A DNA stretch of 64,000 nt from Allosphingosinicella sp042666435 (GTDB taxonomy: Bacteria; Pseudomonadota; Alphaproteobacteria; Sphingomonadales; Sphingomonadaceae), in contig NZ_JBHTDC010000002.1 in NCBI RefSeq assembly GCF_042666435.1, forward strand, positions 124,001 through 188,000, read 5' to 3'. Positions 34,161 through 43,390 of the stretch are shown here, piece by piece. A model generated the notes under the pieces. It was not told the DNA's origin. It was given only the letters and a program-made list of their open reading frames with translations, and searched no databases. The translations under genes and the position numbers were made by a program. Within the stretch, counting starts at the first letter, position 1; the number at the start of each line of letters is the position of its first letter.

Positions 34161-34922
34161 ATGGACATCATCGTCACCGTCGACGGCCCCGTAATGGCGC
34201 TTCGGCTCGACCGGCCCGACAAGAAGAACGCGATCACCGTCGCCATGTATGCCGCGCTCGCCGACGCTTTCGAGCGGGCCGCGGCGGACGAGGACATACG
34301 GGTCGTCACCATCGCCGGCCAGGGCGGCCTGTTCACCGCCGGCAACGACCTCGCCGACTTCATCGCCGCGCGGCCCGATGGCGAGGACATGCCGGTCTTC
34401 CGGTTCCTGCGCGCCATCGCCGCCTGCCCCAAGGTCGTGATCGCCGGGGTCGAAGGGCTGGCGGTCGGCATCGGCACCACGATGCTGCTCCATTGCGACC
34501 TCGTCCTGGCGGCGCCCGGCACGACCTTCTCCCTGCCCTTCGTCGACCTCGCGCTCGTGCCCGAGGCGGCGAGCTCGCTGCTCCTGCCCCGCCTGATCGG
34601 CCGCCAGCGCGCCGCCAAGCATCTCCTCCTCGCCGACCCGTTCGACGCCGAGACGGCGCTCTCCTACGGCCTCGTCACCGAGATCGTACCGGCCGACGCG
34701 CTGGAGGGCCGCCTCCACGGCATCGCCGCCCGCATCGCCGCCAAGCCGCCCGAGGCGGTGCGCCTCACCAAGCAATTGCTGACCGCCCCCGACGACGGCG
34801 TCGCCGAGCGGATGGCGGCCGAGGGCGCGCTGTTCGGCGAACGCCTCGCCTCCGCCGAAGCCGCCGAGGCCTTCGCCGCCTTCTTCGAGAAACGGAAGCC
34901 GGATTTCACGCGGGCTCGCTGA
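34161..34922 (+). CDS. Enoyl-CoA hydratase/isomerase family protein
   Basis: A 253-residue crotonase-fold enzyme of acyl-CoA metabolism. The CoA/oxyanion-hole segments TAGNDLADF and GLAVGIGTTML are visible, with a Glu in LVPEAASSLLLP at the position used for catalysis. ATG 34161 follows AGGGGGGAAAGC. The final helix (AAFAAFFEKRKPDF) is typical of the family. It could be a hydratase or an isomerase; the substrate is unknown. It stands alone without other beta-oxidation genes. Confidence 0.88.
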   Translation: MDIIVTVDGPVMALRLDRPDKKNAITVAMYAALADAFERAAADEDIRVVTIAGQGGLFTAGNDLADFIAARPDGEDMPVFRFLRAIAACPKVVIAGVEGLAVGIGTTMLLHCDLVLAAPGTTFSLPFVDLALVPEAASSLLLPRLIGRQRAAKHLLLADPFDAETALSYGLVTEIVPADALEGRLHGIAARIAAKPPEAVRLTKQLLTAPDDGVAERMAAEGALFGERLASAEAAEAFAAFFEKRKPDFTRAR

Positions 34923-35249
34923 GCCGGCGGTTCGAAGTTCACGAAGTTCCTGGAGTGAGGCGTCTTTTTCCGAGGCCTGCATCGCGGCGGCGGCCGAGGG
35001 AATCGAGGGAGCGAACGGACGATGACAAAGAGCCGGCGCGGCTTGGGGGGGCCAAGCGGCGCGGCGCGAGGGTGGCATGAATCGGAGGCTATAGGAAAGC
35101 GGTCTATGCGGGCGAGCCGTATCCCGACGAATCGTCGCGCGCTTTCACGTCAACCCGCTGTAGCGGCGGGGGCTCCGGCGGGCGCGGAAGCCGGTTGATC
35201 GCTCAAGCCCGCCTCGGCCATAGGGAATGATGGCTTCGAGGAACGCAGC
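34923..35249. other. 327-base intergenic region without a supported gene
   Basis: Between two co-oriented genes. A possible 59-codon frame (ATG 35022 to about 35201) has very basic, low-complexity translation and no ribosome-binding site, so I do not call it. No strong promoter box or hairpin with a T-run was seen; a short CTTTTT run is at about 34963. Confidence 0.5.
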
Positions 35250-37241
35250 ATGATCTTTCGCTCCCTCGCGCTCGCCGGCGCGCTGTCGGCCGGGTCCGTG
35301 CCCGCGCTCGCGGCGGATGATGCCCTCCAGCGCTACGAGACAGCCTTCGCTCAGAAGGATTGGCTAGCGGCCGTGAAAGCGGCCGATGATCTGGTCCTGT
35401 CGCGAATGTCGGCGGACGGGCAACCGAAGCGCGATCCTTTCCTGAACGGGATAGTGGGAATCTCCCTGCTGACCAGTGGCGAGGTGGCCCCGGCCCGCGC
35501 CTATCTCGAGAAGGCGGACTCGACGGAATATTCCCGGAGGATGAAGGGCGAGGTGGCGCTGGCGCTTGGCGAGGCTCAGGCCCGCGATGGCGACTGGCGC
35601 CTGGCGATCGAGACCTACCGGTCTCTCGATCCCGCGTCGCTCGACCCGGACCAGCAGCGGCGCCGGGCCCTCGCGCTCGGCCGGGAGCTGCTGATCCTCG
35701 ATCCCATGGCGGCGATCGCTTCGCTCGGCGCGGCCCTGCCCGCCATCTCCGCGCCCGCCGACCGCTGGGAAATCGAGCTCGTCCTCGCCCGCGCGCAAAG
35801 CCTCGCCGGCGACGCGGCCGGCGCGCGCGAAATGGCAAGGCGATCGTGGGCCGACGCGGCTTTCGCGCCCGCCGCAGAATTCGCGCCGATGCGGATCGCG
35901 CTCGTCCGCGCGGCGCTGGCAGAAGCACCCGAAGAGGAGGATCTGCGGCGCGCGATGCTCCAGGCCGCCGGCGGTGCGAATGCTCAGCTCGATGGGGCGA
36001 TCACCGAATATCTGCCGTTGTGCGGCGAGGAGGGCCTGCGCGCGGAGGACCATGCCACCTTCACCGCGACGAACCGCATGAATCGTCCGTGGGCAACCCT
36101 GGTCTCCGCCAGCCGGCCCGAGGCGGCCCGGACATTCGCGAGCGCGCTGGGAGACCAGCAGGCGGTGACTCTCTCCGGCGAGTCGCCGGGCGGCACCGTC
36201 TTCACGCTCCGTTGCCGGTCGACACCCACCAACGCCTGGCGCGGGAAGAACCCCTATCCCAGGCTTTGGGCGGAATGGGCCGAGCGCCATGGCCTCTTCC
36301 CGACTTTCTATCGCGGCATCGAGGTCTCGGACATCAACGCACTCGCGGAGCGGGTCGAACGCGTCGAGCAAAGGTTTGGAACCGACAGCCCTTTCACCAT
36401 CATGCCGCGCTCGGCATTGGTCGCGGCGATGCGGCTCCGCGCCGTCACGGCGGGCGACATTCCGGTCGAGCAAATCAGGGCGACCGAACGCCGGATCGAG
36501 GCGGCTTCCCGGGCGCTCGGCGGATTGGAAAGCCTGTCTCCGCCCGCGCTGGATTTCCCGGCGATGAAGGAGCGGCTCCGCCGCGCCACGACACCCGAAG
36601 CCGCCTTGGCCCTCGGCCGAGACTTCCAGCGGCAGGCGATCGAAGCGGCTCCGCCCGACCTTGCCTATCGGTTTGCCGTCGAATGGCTGGAGCGCGACAC
36701 GACCATCCCGGCCTCCCAGGAACTCGATCTGGTCGATCAGCTCATCGAACGCCTGCCGCGCCAGCCCGGGGACCGCCGCCATGCCGCGTTGCGCATGAAG
36801 AAGGCGAAGCTCCTGGACGATCTCGGCGAGACGCGGGCCGCCAGGGACATCCGACGGTCCCTCGGGCTGCCGGACGATCATTGCCTGCTGGCCGACACCC
36901 AACCCGTCGTCATCGAAGCCGAGATCCTCTCCACGGATTATCCCGCCGCCGTCGCCCGATCCCATCTCACCGGCCGGTCGTTCGTCGAGTTCGGGCTGAA
37001 CCGGGACGGCAGGATCGAGAATGTGCGCCACCTGGTCTCCGCGCCTTCCTCTTTGTTCAACGAGACCGTCGAGACGGAGTTGGCGGCTTTCCGCTACGCC
37101 CCGGCCCGGCGCGACGGCCGCTCCGTCGCTTGCGTGGGCGAGCTGCAAAGCATCGTCTGGAATCTTCCCGAAAGCAGCGACGTTCCCGACCTGGACCTCG
37201 ATTTCAACTATAGCGCCAGCGACCTCTCCGACATGAGCTGA
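35250..37241 (+). CDS. Periplasmic TPR-like protein with C-terminal TonB-type domain
   Basis: A 663-residue exported protein: signal peptide (RSLALAGALSAGSVPALA), then helical repeats (about residues 25-240 and 390-560) resembling TPR. The C-terminal domain (about 575-640) contains SHLTGRSFVEFGLNRDGRI and FRYAPARRDGR, the pattern of the TonB C-terminal fold. Two to three Cys pairs are possible. There is no ExbB/ExbD neighbour and no membrane anchor, so it is not a classical TonB. Similar sphingomonad proteins use this domain for unknown envelope roles. Confidence 0.75.
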   Translation: MIFRSLALAGALSAGSVPALAADDALQRYETAFAQKDWLAAVKAADDLVLSRMSADGQPKRDPFLNGIVGISLLTSGEVAPARAYLEKADSTEYSRRMKGEVALALGEAQARDGDWRLAIETYRSLDPASLDPDQQRRRALALGRELLILDPMAAIASLGAALPAISAPADRWEIELVLARAQSLAGDAAGAREMARRSWADAAFAPAAEFAPMRIALVRAALAEAPEEEDLRRAMLQAAGGANAQLDGAITEYLPLCGEEGLRAEDHATFTATNRMNRPWATLVSASRPEAARTFASALGDQQAVTLSGESPGGTVFTLRCRSTPTNAWRGKNPYPRLWAEWAERHGLFPTFYRGIEVSDINALAERVERVEQRFGTDSPFTIMPRSALVAAMRLRAVTAGDIPVEQIRATERRIEAASRALGGLESLSPPALDFPAMKERLRRATTPEAALALGRDFQRQAIEAAPPDLAYRFAVEWLERDTTIPASQELDLVDQLIERLPRQPGDRRHAALRMKKAKLLDDLGETRAARDIRRSLGLPDDHCLLADTQPVVIEAEILSTDYPAAVARSHLTGRSFVEFGLNRDGRIENVRHLVSAPSSLFNETVETELAAFRYAPARRDGRSVACVGELQSIVWNLPESSDVPDLDLDFNYSASDLSDMS

Positions 37242-37273
37242 GCGCTCGCCGCGAAGCTACGGGAGCGACGGCC

Positions 37274-38401
37274 TCAGGCGAGGACTTTCGCGGGCTCCGC
37301 CGCGCCGTCCGCCGCGGCCGTCCTTTCCAGCGGCATGACGATCTCGACCTGGCACCCGCTCCCGTCCTGCCGCATTTCCAGCCGCGCCCGCGCGCCGTAA
37401 TTGAGGCGCAGGCGTTCGCGGACGTTGGCGAGGCCGATACCGGTGCCCGGGCCGACATCGCCGCAGCCGCCGCCGTCATCCTCGACGACGAGGACGAGCC
37501 GCCCGCCGCGCTCCTCCGCCGCGATTGTGACGCGTACCGGGCGGTGCGACGGGGCGACCGCATATTTGATCGCATTCTCGACCAGGGGCTGGAGGAGGAA
37601 GGGCGGGACGCAGGCGTGGGCAAGGTTCGGCGGGAGCCGGATGTCGGCGATCAGCCGGTCGCCGAAGCGGACGCCTTCTATCTCCAGGTAGGAATCGAGC
37701 ATCTCGAACTCCTCGTCGACGCTGACCAGGCTGTGCGGATCGGCGGTGAGGCTCGCGCGCAGGAACGATGAGAGGCGGTCGATCATCGATTCCGCATCTT
37801 CGGCGCGGCCGACTATGACCAGGCTGGAGATAGCGTTCAGCGTGTTGAACAGGAAGTGCGGATTGAGCTGGAAGCGCAGCGCCAGCATGTGGGCGTCGCG
37901 CTCGCTGCGCCGCGACGCGTCGAGCAGGCCCTGATGCGCGCGCAGATCGAGAAACGCCCCCTGGAAGGCGAGCAAGGCGGCGAACATGCCGCTATTGTAG
38001 ACGTTGATCGTCGCCGCGCGCACGAAGGCGAGATAGGTGGTCCCATAATCGCCGGCGATCGCCCCCACCCAGATACGCAGCTGGGTGTCCCACACCGCCT
38101 GGAGCAGCGCCACCGCGAGCACGCAGACGGCCATCAGCGTCCAGCGCGGCACCGTCGAGAGCCGCGCCGTCCAGCTCAAGGGAAAGAAGAGCAGGAAGGC
38201 GAGGAAGCCGTCCCCGGCCATCATCGGAACCGCGATGATGATGGATTCGCGGAAGCTTTCGGGGCCGCGGAAGAAGGCGGCGACGGTGAAGACGACGAGG
38301 GTGAAGGCGAAGAAGATGAAGGCAAGCTTCACCGCCGCGCGGGTGCGGGCGCCGCCGGAGCCGATCCGTGCCGGGAAAGTGGAGGAAGGATCGGCGGCCA
38401 T
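37274..38401 (-). CDS. LytS/YehU-type sensor histidine kinase
   Basis: A 375-residue membrane kinase. Four hydrophobic helices (about residues 25-45, 58-78, 88-108 and 125-150) precede a HisK domain with the phospho-acceptor motif LRFQLNPHFLFNTLNAIS. A HATPase follows (PLVENAIKYAV, VEDDGGG, GIGLANVRERL). These kinases normally pair with LytTR response regulators. None is adjacent: the downstream gene is convergent and the upstream one is urcA. The partner must therefore be elsewhere. Confidence 0.9.
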   Translation of the reverse strand: MAADPSSTFPARIGSGGARTRAAVKLAFIFFAFTLVVFTVAAFFRGPESFRESIIIAVPMMAGDGFLAFLLFFPLSWTARLSTVPRWTLMAVCVLAVALLQAVWDTQLRIWVGAIAGDYGTTYLAFVRAATINVYNSGMFAALLAFQGAFLDLRAHQGLLDASRRSERDAHMLALRFQLNPHFLFNTLNAISSLVIVGRAEDAESMIDRLSSFLRASLTADPHSLVSVDEEFEMLDSYLEIEGVRFGDRLIADIRLPPNLAHACVPPFLLQPLVENAIKYAVAPSHRPVRVTIAAEERGGRLVLVVEDDGGGCGDVGPGTGIGLANVRERLRLNYGARARLEMRQDGSGCQVEIVMPLERTAAADGAAEPAKVLA

Positions 38402-38478
38402 GATGAACCCGGATATTTGAAGCAGGCAGGATATGCGGGATGAAGGGCGGCGACAAGGGCATGGATTGCATAGGTAAA

Positions 38479-38503
38479 GGGCGGCGCCGCGGGGGCGCCG
38501 CCC
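38479..38503 (-). terminator. Hairpin terminator of the urcA-family gene
   Basis: A perfect 10-bp GC stem GGGCGGCGCC/GGCGCCGCCC with a 5-base loop. On the minus strand it is followed by TTTACC. It lies 24 bases after the stop codon at 38527. Confidence 0.65.
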
Positions 38504-38526
38504 TGGGCGAATCCGTCACTTTCGCG

Positions 38527-38853
38527 TCAGCGTTCGGAGGCGAGCGCCACGCTGGAAGGCCGCCCGGCCGAGGCGATTGCCCGCTGGCGCTGGACGGCCA
38601 GGCGGGCGGTTGTCTCCGCGCGGCAGCGGCGGGCCTCGTTCCGGCCGGCGGGATCGGCGTCGGACGTGGCGCCGCAGACCTGCTCGACGGCGGACCGGAT
38701 GCGGCGGTCCAGCCTGCGGACGTCGGCATCCCTGCTGAGGTCGAGATCGGCGACGCTGACCCTCTGGACCGGGTCGCCGACGGGGGACTGCGCCAAAGCG
38801 GGCGTAAAAGCGGGGGCCGCGACGAGCGCGGCGAGAATGGCTATCCTGTTCAT
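38527..38853 (-). CDS. UrcA-family small exported protein
   Basis: A 108-residue protein with signal peptide (NRIAILAALVAAPAFTPALA). The UrcA-type core is RVSVADLDLSRDADVRRL followed by RIRSAVEQVCG, and a further Cys lies downstream (RRCRAET). UrcA proteins are frequent in Sphingomonadales and Caulobacterales; the function is unknown. The start ATG 38853 has GGAGA upstream. Divergent from a LysR gene, with the shared operator between them. Confidence 0.85.
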   Translation of the reverse strand: MNRIAILAALVAAPAFTPALAQSPVGDPVQRVSVADLDLSRDADVRRLDRRIRSAVEQVCGATSDADPAGRNEARRCRAETTARLAVQRQRAIASAGRPSSVALASER

Positions 38854-38950
38854 AACTTGTCTCCGTGACTTCCTGGATGGTCGTCGGCGCCGGCGTGGGT
38901 TCTGCATAGGCTCGGTGGCGAGCGCGCGGGAGCAACGATGTTGCGCGACC

Positions 38951-38970
38951 ATTCTGCAATGATGCAGAAT
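38951..38970. promoter_or_regulatory. LysR-type operator (perfect 8-bp inverted repeat)
   Basis: ATTCTGCA-ATGA-TGCAGAAT, containing T-N11-A spacing, sits 34 bases before the LysR start codon and 98 bases before the urcA start. Confidence 0.7.
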
Positions 38971-39003
38971 GCGGCGGCGCCCCGGAGGGTGCAGGGGAAT
39001 GCC

Positions 39004-39909
39004 ATGTTCGACTGGAACGACCTTCGCTATTTCCTCGCCGTCGCCGAGACCGGAAGCACGCTCGCCGCCGGGCGGGCGCTGAGGGTCAGCCAGACGACGG
39101 TGGCGCGCCGGGTGGCGGCGCTGGAGGAAGCGATCGGGCTCGTCTTGTTCGAGCGGCGGCAGGCTGGCTATGCGGCGACGCCGGCGGGCGAGGCGCTGCT
39201 GGAGCGGGCGCGGCAGGTTGAGGCGGCCGCGAGCGCTTTCACCGAAGCGGCGGCGGCCATGGGACGCGAGGCGAGCGGCACCGTGCGCTTGACCGCGCTC
39301 GAAATCTACGCCGTGACGATACTCGCGCCGATCCTGCGCGACCTGCACGAGGCGCATCCCGCCATTCGCATCGAACTGGATACGAGCGACGAACCGCGCG
39401 ACCTCGCATCCGGCGTCGCCGAAGTCGCGCTTCGCAACAGCGCCTCCCCCACCGGCGGCGGACTGGTGGGGCGGCGGATCGCCCCCGATCCCTGGACGCT
39501 TTATTGCAGCCGCTCCTACGGCGAAGCGCACGGCGTCCCACATAACCGGGCCGATTTGACCGGCCATCCGCTGATCGGAGGCGGCGGCGGCAAGGTCTGG
39601 CGCGCTTATCAGGCCTGGCTCAGGCAGCACGACCTCGAAGACAATGTCGCGATCCACCACGGCACCGTAACCGGGATGCTGGCGGCGGTGCGGTCCGGCT
39701 TCGGCCTCGCCGTCCTCCCCAGCTTCATCGCCGACCGCGACCCCGACCTGGTCCGCTGCCTGCCGCCTTTGGAGGGCGATCCGGCCGCGCTCTGGCTACT
39801 CACCCACGAAAGGCTGCGGCACACGCCCCGGATACGGGTGGTGATGGACTTTGTGGGGGACAGGCTGATGCGGGTGGCGCGGGAGACGCATGGGGAGCAC
39901 GAAACGTAA
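39004..39909 (+). CDS. LysR-family transcriptional regulator
   Basis: A 301-residue regulator. The winged-helix N terminus (residues 1-62, NDLRYFLAVAETGSTLAAG and VSQTTVARRV) is followed by a periplasmic-binding-like effector domain. I chose ATG 39004 over 38938 because the HTH then begins at residue 3 as usual and GGAGGGTGCAGGGG precedes it. The inverted repeat at 38951 is the likely autoregulatory and urcA-controlling site. The effector is unknown. Confidence 0.9.
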   Translation: MFDWNDLRYFLAVAETGSTLAAGRALRVSQTTVARRVAALEEAIGLVLFERRQAGYAATPAGEALLERARQVEAAASAFTEAAAAMGREASGTVRLTALEIYAVTILAPILRDLHEAHPAIRIELDTSDEPRDLASGVAEVALRNSASPTGGGLVGRRIAPDPWTLYCSRSYGEAHGVPHNRADLTGHPLIGGGGGKVWRAYQAWLRQHDLEDNVAIHHGTVTGMLAAVRSGFGLAVLPSFIADRDPDLVRCLPPLEGDPAALWLLTHERLRHTPRIRVVMDFVGDRLMRVARETHGEHET

Positions 39910-39967
39910 TCGCGGCCCGGCCTCTGGTCAGGCGGCGGGCGACATCGCGGGGTTCGGCTGTCCATCC

Positions 39968-40039
39968 TTCATTGCGAGCGAAGCGCGGCAATCCGGCCCG
40001 GCGCTGGATTGCTTCCTCGCCCCGCTCCTCGCAATGACG
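39968..40039. repeat. Dispersed repeat, TCATTGCGAGCGAAGC type
   Basis: Starts TTCATTGCGAGCGAAGC and ends CTCGCAATGACG, with an inner GGCAATCC/GGATTGC pair. Same family as 57289-57359. Confidence 0.8.
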
Positions 40040-40118
40040 AATCAAGCCAATCCGATTTGGCTCAGGCTGCGTCCTCGTTCAGCGCGTCGCGGCTAACGAC
40101 GCGGAGGCGGGTCCAGCC

Positions 40119-41942
40119 TCACTCCACCGTGACGCTCTTCGCCAGATTCCTCGGCTGGTCCACGTCGGTGCCCTTCGCCACGGCGACATGGTAGGCGAGG
40201 AGCTGGACCGGGACCGCGTAAACCAGAGGCGCGATGAGGGGGTGGACCCTGGGCATCTCGATGGTGGCGATGGTGCCTTCGCTCGCTTGCGCGAGGCCCT
40301 CGGCGTCGGAGATGAGGATCACCTTGCCGCCGCGCGCCTGGACTTCCTGCATGTTCGACACGGTCTTCTCGAACAAAGGCCCCGACGGGGCGATGACGAT
40401 GACGGGGACGTGCTCGTCGATGAGCGCGATCGGGCCGTGCTTCATCTCGCCCGCGGCGTAACCTTCGGCGTGGATGTAGCTGATTTCCTTCAATTTCAGC
40501 GCGCCTTCCATCGCCATCGGATAATCCGGCCCGCGGCCGAGATAGAGGACGTCGCGGGCGCCGGCAACGAGCGGGGCCATCGCCTCGATCTCCTCGTCAT
40601 GGCCCAAAGCGGCGTTCATCGCGGCGGGAGCCTCCGTCAGGTGCGCGACGATCTCGCGTTCCTCGTCCTCGCTCATCATGCCCTTGTCGCGCGCGACCTT
40701 GGCGGCCAACGCGGCGAGGACGGCGAGCTGGCAGGTGAAGGCCTTGGTGGAGGCGACGCCGATCTCGGGGCCGGCATGGGTGGGAAGCAAGAGATCCGCC
40801 TCGCGCGCCATCGAGCTGGTCGGGACGTTGACGACGACGGCGATCTTCTGGCCTTGTTCGCGAGCGTGGCGCAGCGCTGCCAGGGTGTCGGCGGTCTCGC
40901 CCGATTGCGAGATGAAGAGGGCCATTCCGCCCTTCTCCAGCACCGGTTCGCGGTATCGGAACTCGCTCGCGATATCGAGCTCGACGGGAACGCGGGCGAA
41001 GCGCTCCAACCAATATTTGGCGACCATGCCGGCATAATATGAAGTGCCGCAGGCGACGATGGTGATGCGCGGCACGTCGGCGAAGCTGAAGTCCATGTCG
41101 GGCAGCGACACCCGCTGCTCCAAGCGTCGGATATAGGATTGCAGCGTCTGGGCGACGACGATCGGCTGCTCGAAAATCTCCTTCTGCATGAAGTGGCGGT
41201 GATTGCCCTTCTCGATCGCGGCGGCGCTGGCGCCGGAATGGGTGACGGGGCGCTCGACCGGATTGTCGTCGCGGTCGTAGATTTGCGTGCCCTCGCGGGT
41301 GATGACGACCCAGTCGCCCTCCTCCAGATACGCGATCTTCTGCGTCAATGGCGCGAGCGCGAGCGCATCGGAACCGAGATAGGTCTCGCCCTCGCCATAG
41401 CCGACCACCAAAGGGGAGCCCAGGCGCGCGCCGATCAGCATGTCGGGGTGGCTGCGGGCGAGGATGGCGAGGGCGAAGGCGCCGTGGAGGCGCTTTAGGG
41501 TGGCGGCGACGGCATCCTTGGGGTGGGCGCCGCGCTCGATCTCGCGGCTAACGAGGTGGGCGACGACCTCGGTGTCGGTCTGGCTGGCGAAGACGCGCCC
41601 CTCGGCGATCAGCTCCTCGCGCAGGGGACGGAAATTCTCGATGATGCCGTTATGGACGAGCGCCACCTCGTCGGTGGCATGGGGATGTGCGTTGTCGCGG
41701 GTCGGCGCGCCATGGGTGGCCCAGCGCGTATGGGCGATACCGACCGTGCCGGGGAGCGGATCGGCGGCCAGCTCCCGCGCCAGATTGTCGAGCTTCCCCT
41801 CGGCGCGGCGGCGCTCCAGGCGGCCGTCGACGATCGTGCACAGCCCCGCCGAATCATAGCCGCGATATTCGAGCCGCCTCAGACCCGCGAGTAGCCGGTC
41901 CGAAACCTCTTCACGCCCGACGATCCCGATAATCCCACACAT
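40119..41942 (-). CDS. glmS: Glutamine-fructose-6-phosphate aminotransferase (isomerizing)
   Basis: A 607-residue enzyme making glucosamine-6-phosphate from fructose-6-phosphate and glutamine, the first step of UDP-GlcNAc synthesis. Cys2 nucleophile (MCGIIGIVGRE), glutaminase motifs HTRWATHG and HNGIIENF, two SIS domains (CGTSYYAG, SQSGETADT), and the terminal PRNLAKSVTVE are all present. The length is typical. It is 26 bases downstream of glmU. No glmS ribozyme is expected or seen. Confidence 0.98.
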   Translation of the reverse strand: MCGIIGIVGREEVSDRLLAGLRRLEYRGYDSAGLCTIVDGRLERRRAEGKLDNLARELAADPLPGTVGIAHTRWATHGAPTRDNAHPHATDEVALVHNGIIENFRPLREELIAEGRVFASQTDTEVVAHLVSREIERGAHPKDAVAATLKRLHGAFALAILARSHPDMLIGARLGSPLVVGYGEGETYLGSDALALAPLTQKIAYLEEGDWVVITREGTQIYDRDDNPVERPVTHSGASAAAIEKGNHRHFMQKEIFEQPIVVAQTLQSYIRRLEQRVSLPDMDFSFADVPRITIVACGTSYYAGMVAKYWLERFARVPVELDIASEFRYREPVLEKGGMALFISQSGETADTLAALRHAREQGQKIAVVVNVPTSSMAREADLLLPTHAGPEIGVASTKAFTCQLAVLAALAAKVARDKGMMSEDEEREIVAHLTEAPAAMNAALGHDEEIEAMAPLVAGARDVLYLGRGPDYPMAMEGALKLKEISYIHAEGYAAGEMKHGPIALIDEHVPVIVIAPSGPLFEKTVSNMQEVQARGGKVILISDAEGLAQASEGTIATIEMPRVHPLIAPLVYAVPVQLLAYHVAVAKGTDVDQPRNLAKSVTVE

Positions 41943-41968
41943 TCAGACAGACCCTTTCACGGGGATGT

Positions 41969-43327
41969 TTACGCACTCTTCTTCTTCGCCGCCATCGCCG
42001 TGCGGAAGCGGGCGGCCCAGCCCGGGCGCTCGCTCTGCTCGCCGCGCGCCAACGCCAGCGCGTCGTCCGCGACATCGCGTGTTACCACGGAGCCGGCGCC
42101 GACGATGGCATTGGCGCCGACACTCACCGGCGCCACCAAAGCGCTGTTGGAGCCGATGAAGGCGCCCTCGCCTATCTTCGTAGGATATTTGAAGAAGCCG
42201 TCATAATTGCATGTGATCGTTCCCGCGCCGATATTGGCGCCGGCGCCCACGTCGGCGTCGCCGATATAGGAAAGATGGTTGGCCTTGGCGCCTTTGCCCA
42301 GCCGTGCCTTCTTCACCTCGACGAAATTGCCGACCTTCGCCTTCTCGCCGATCTCGGCGCCGGGACGAAGGCGGGCATAAGGGCCGATCTCGGCGCCGGT
42401 CGCGATATCGGCGCCCTCGATATGGCTGAACGCCCGGATACGGACGCCGTCGGCGACGCGGACGCCGGGACCGAAGACGACGTTGGGCTCGATCACGCAG
42501 TCGCGGCCGACGATCGTGTCGTGGGCGAACCAGACGGTGTCCGGCGCGACCAGGGTGACGCCGTCCGCCATCGCCTTCAGCCGCCGCCGCCGCTGCCATT
42601 CGGCCTCGACCAGCGCCAGCTCGGCGCGGCTGTTGACGCCGGCCATCTCCCAGGGCTGGGCCTCGATCACCGCCGAGCGCCGCCCGTCCGCGGCGGCGAG
42701 CATGACGATGTCGGGCAGATAATATTCGCCGGCTGCATTGTCGTTGCCGACCTTGGCGAGGAGGTCGAACAGATTCTCGCTCCTGACCGCCATCATGCCG
42801 GAATTGCAGAGGTTTACGGCGCGCTCCTCAGGCGTCGCATCCTTATATTCCACCATCTTGTCGATGGTGCCGTCGTCGCGCGCCAAGATGCGGCCGTAAG
42901 CGAGCGGGTCGTCGGGACGGAAGCCGACGACGACCACGGTGGGGGCATCGTCCGCATTCAGCCGGTCGAGCATCCGCGCCATCGTCTCGGCCTCGATCAG
43001 CGGCGTGTCGCCATAGAGGATGAGCACGTCGCCCGCGAAGCCGCCGAGCTTCTCCTCCGCCTGGAGGACGGCGTGGGCGGTGCCGAGCTGCTGCTCCTGC
43101 ACCACCACCTCGCCCTTGCGCGCCTCGACCAGATGCTCGACCTGCTCGCGGCCGCTGCCGACGACGACAACCTTGCGCGCCGGGCCGAGCCCATCGAGGA
43201 CACCGAGGAGATGGTCGAGCATGGCGCGGCCGGCGATCGGGTGCAGCACCTTGTGCACGTCCGATTTCATGCGCGTGCCCTTGCCGGCGGCGAGGATGAT
43301 GGCGGCGAAGGGACGCGTGCGTGTCAT
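41969..43327 (-). CDS. glmU: Bifunctional GlcNAc-1-P uridyltransferase / glucosamine-1-P acetyltransferase
   Basis: A 452-residue enzyme catalysing the last two steps of UDP-GlcNAc synthesis. The N-terminal uridyltransferase has LAAGKGTRMKSDVHKVL, and the C-terminal left-handed beta-helix acetyltransferase has NHLSYIGDADVG and GTITCNYDGFFK. ATG 43327 is preferred; an in-frame ATG at 43345 would add six residues. It forms an operon with glmS and is divergent from the gph locus. Confidence 0.97.
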   Translation of the reverse strand: MTRTRPFAAIILAAGKGTRMKSDVHKVLHPIAGRAMLDHLLGVLDGLGPARKVVVVGSGREQVEHLVEARKGEVVVQEQQLGTAHAVLQAEEKLGGFAGDVLILYGDTPLIEAETMARMLDRLNADDAPTVVVVGFRPDDPLAYGRILARDDGTIDKMVEYKDATPEERAVNLCNSGMMAVRSENLFDLLAKVGNDNAAGEYYLPDIVMLAAADGRRSAVIEAQPWEMAGVNSRAELALVEAEWQRRRRLKAMADGVTLVAPDTVWFAHDTIVGRDCVIEPNVVFGPGVRVADGVRIRAFSHIEGADIATGAEIGPYARLRPGAEIGEKAKVGNFVEVKKARLGKGAKANHLSYIGDADVGAGANIGAGTITCNYDGFFKYPTKIGEGAFIGSNSALVAPVSVGANAIVGAGSVVTRDVADDALALARGEQSERPGWAARFRTAMAAKKKSA

Positions 43328-43390
43328 ATCTGGCGCCTTTCGCATGGAAATCTTGCCATTTCCATAGCCGCGCCCCTAAGCGCGCGATGC

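Noticed and set aside
35022..35201. 59-codon frame in the 327-base gap
   Set aside because: Very basic, no ribosome-binding site, no homology I recognise. Not enough to call a gene.
35250..37241. Considered as a classical TonB protein
   Set aside because: It has a cleavable signal peptide and helical repeats instead of a membrane anchor and Pro-rich linker, and no ExbB/ExbD genes.
41943..41968. glmS ribozyme or riboswitch upstream of glmS
   Set aside because: The gap to glmU is only 26 bases, too short for the ribozyme, which is a Gram-positive feature.
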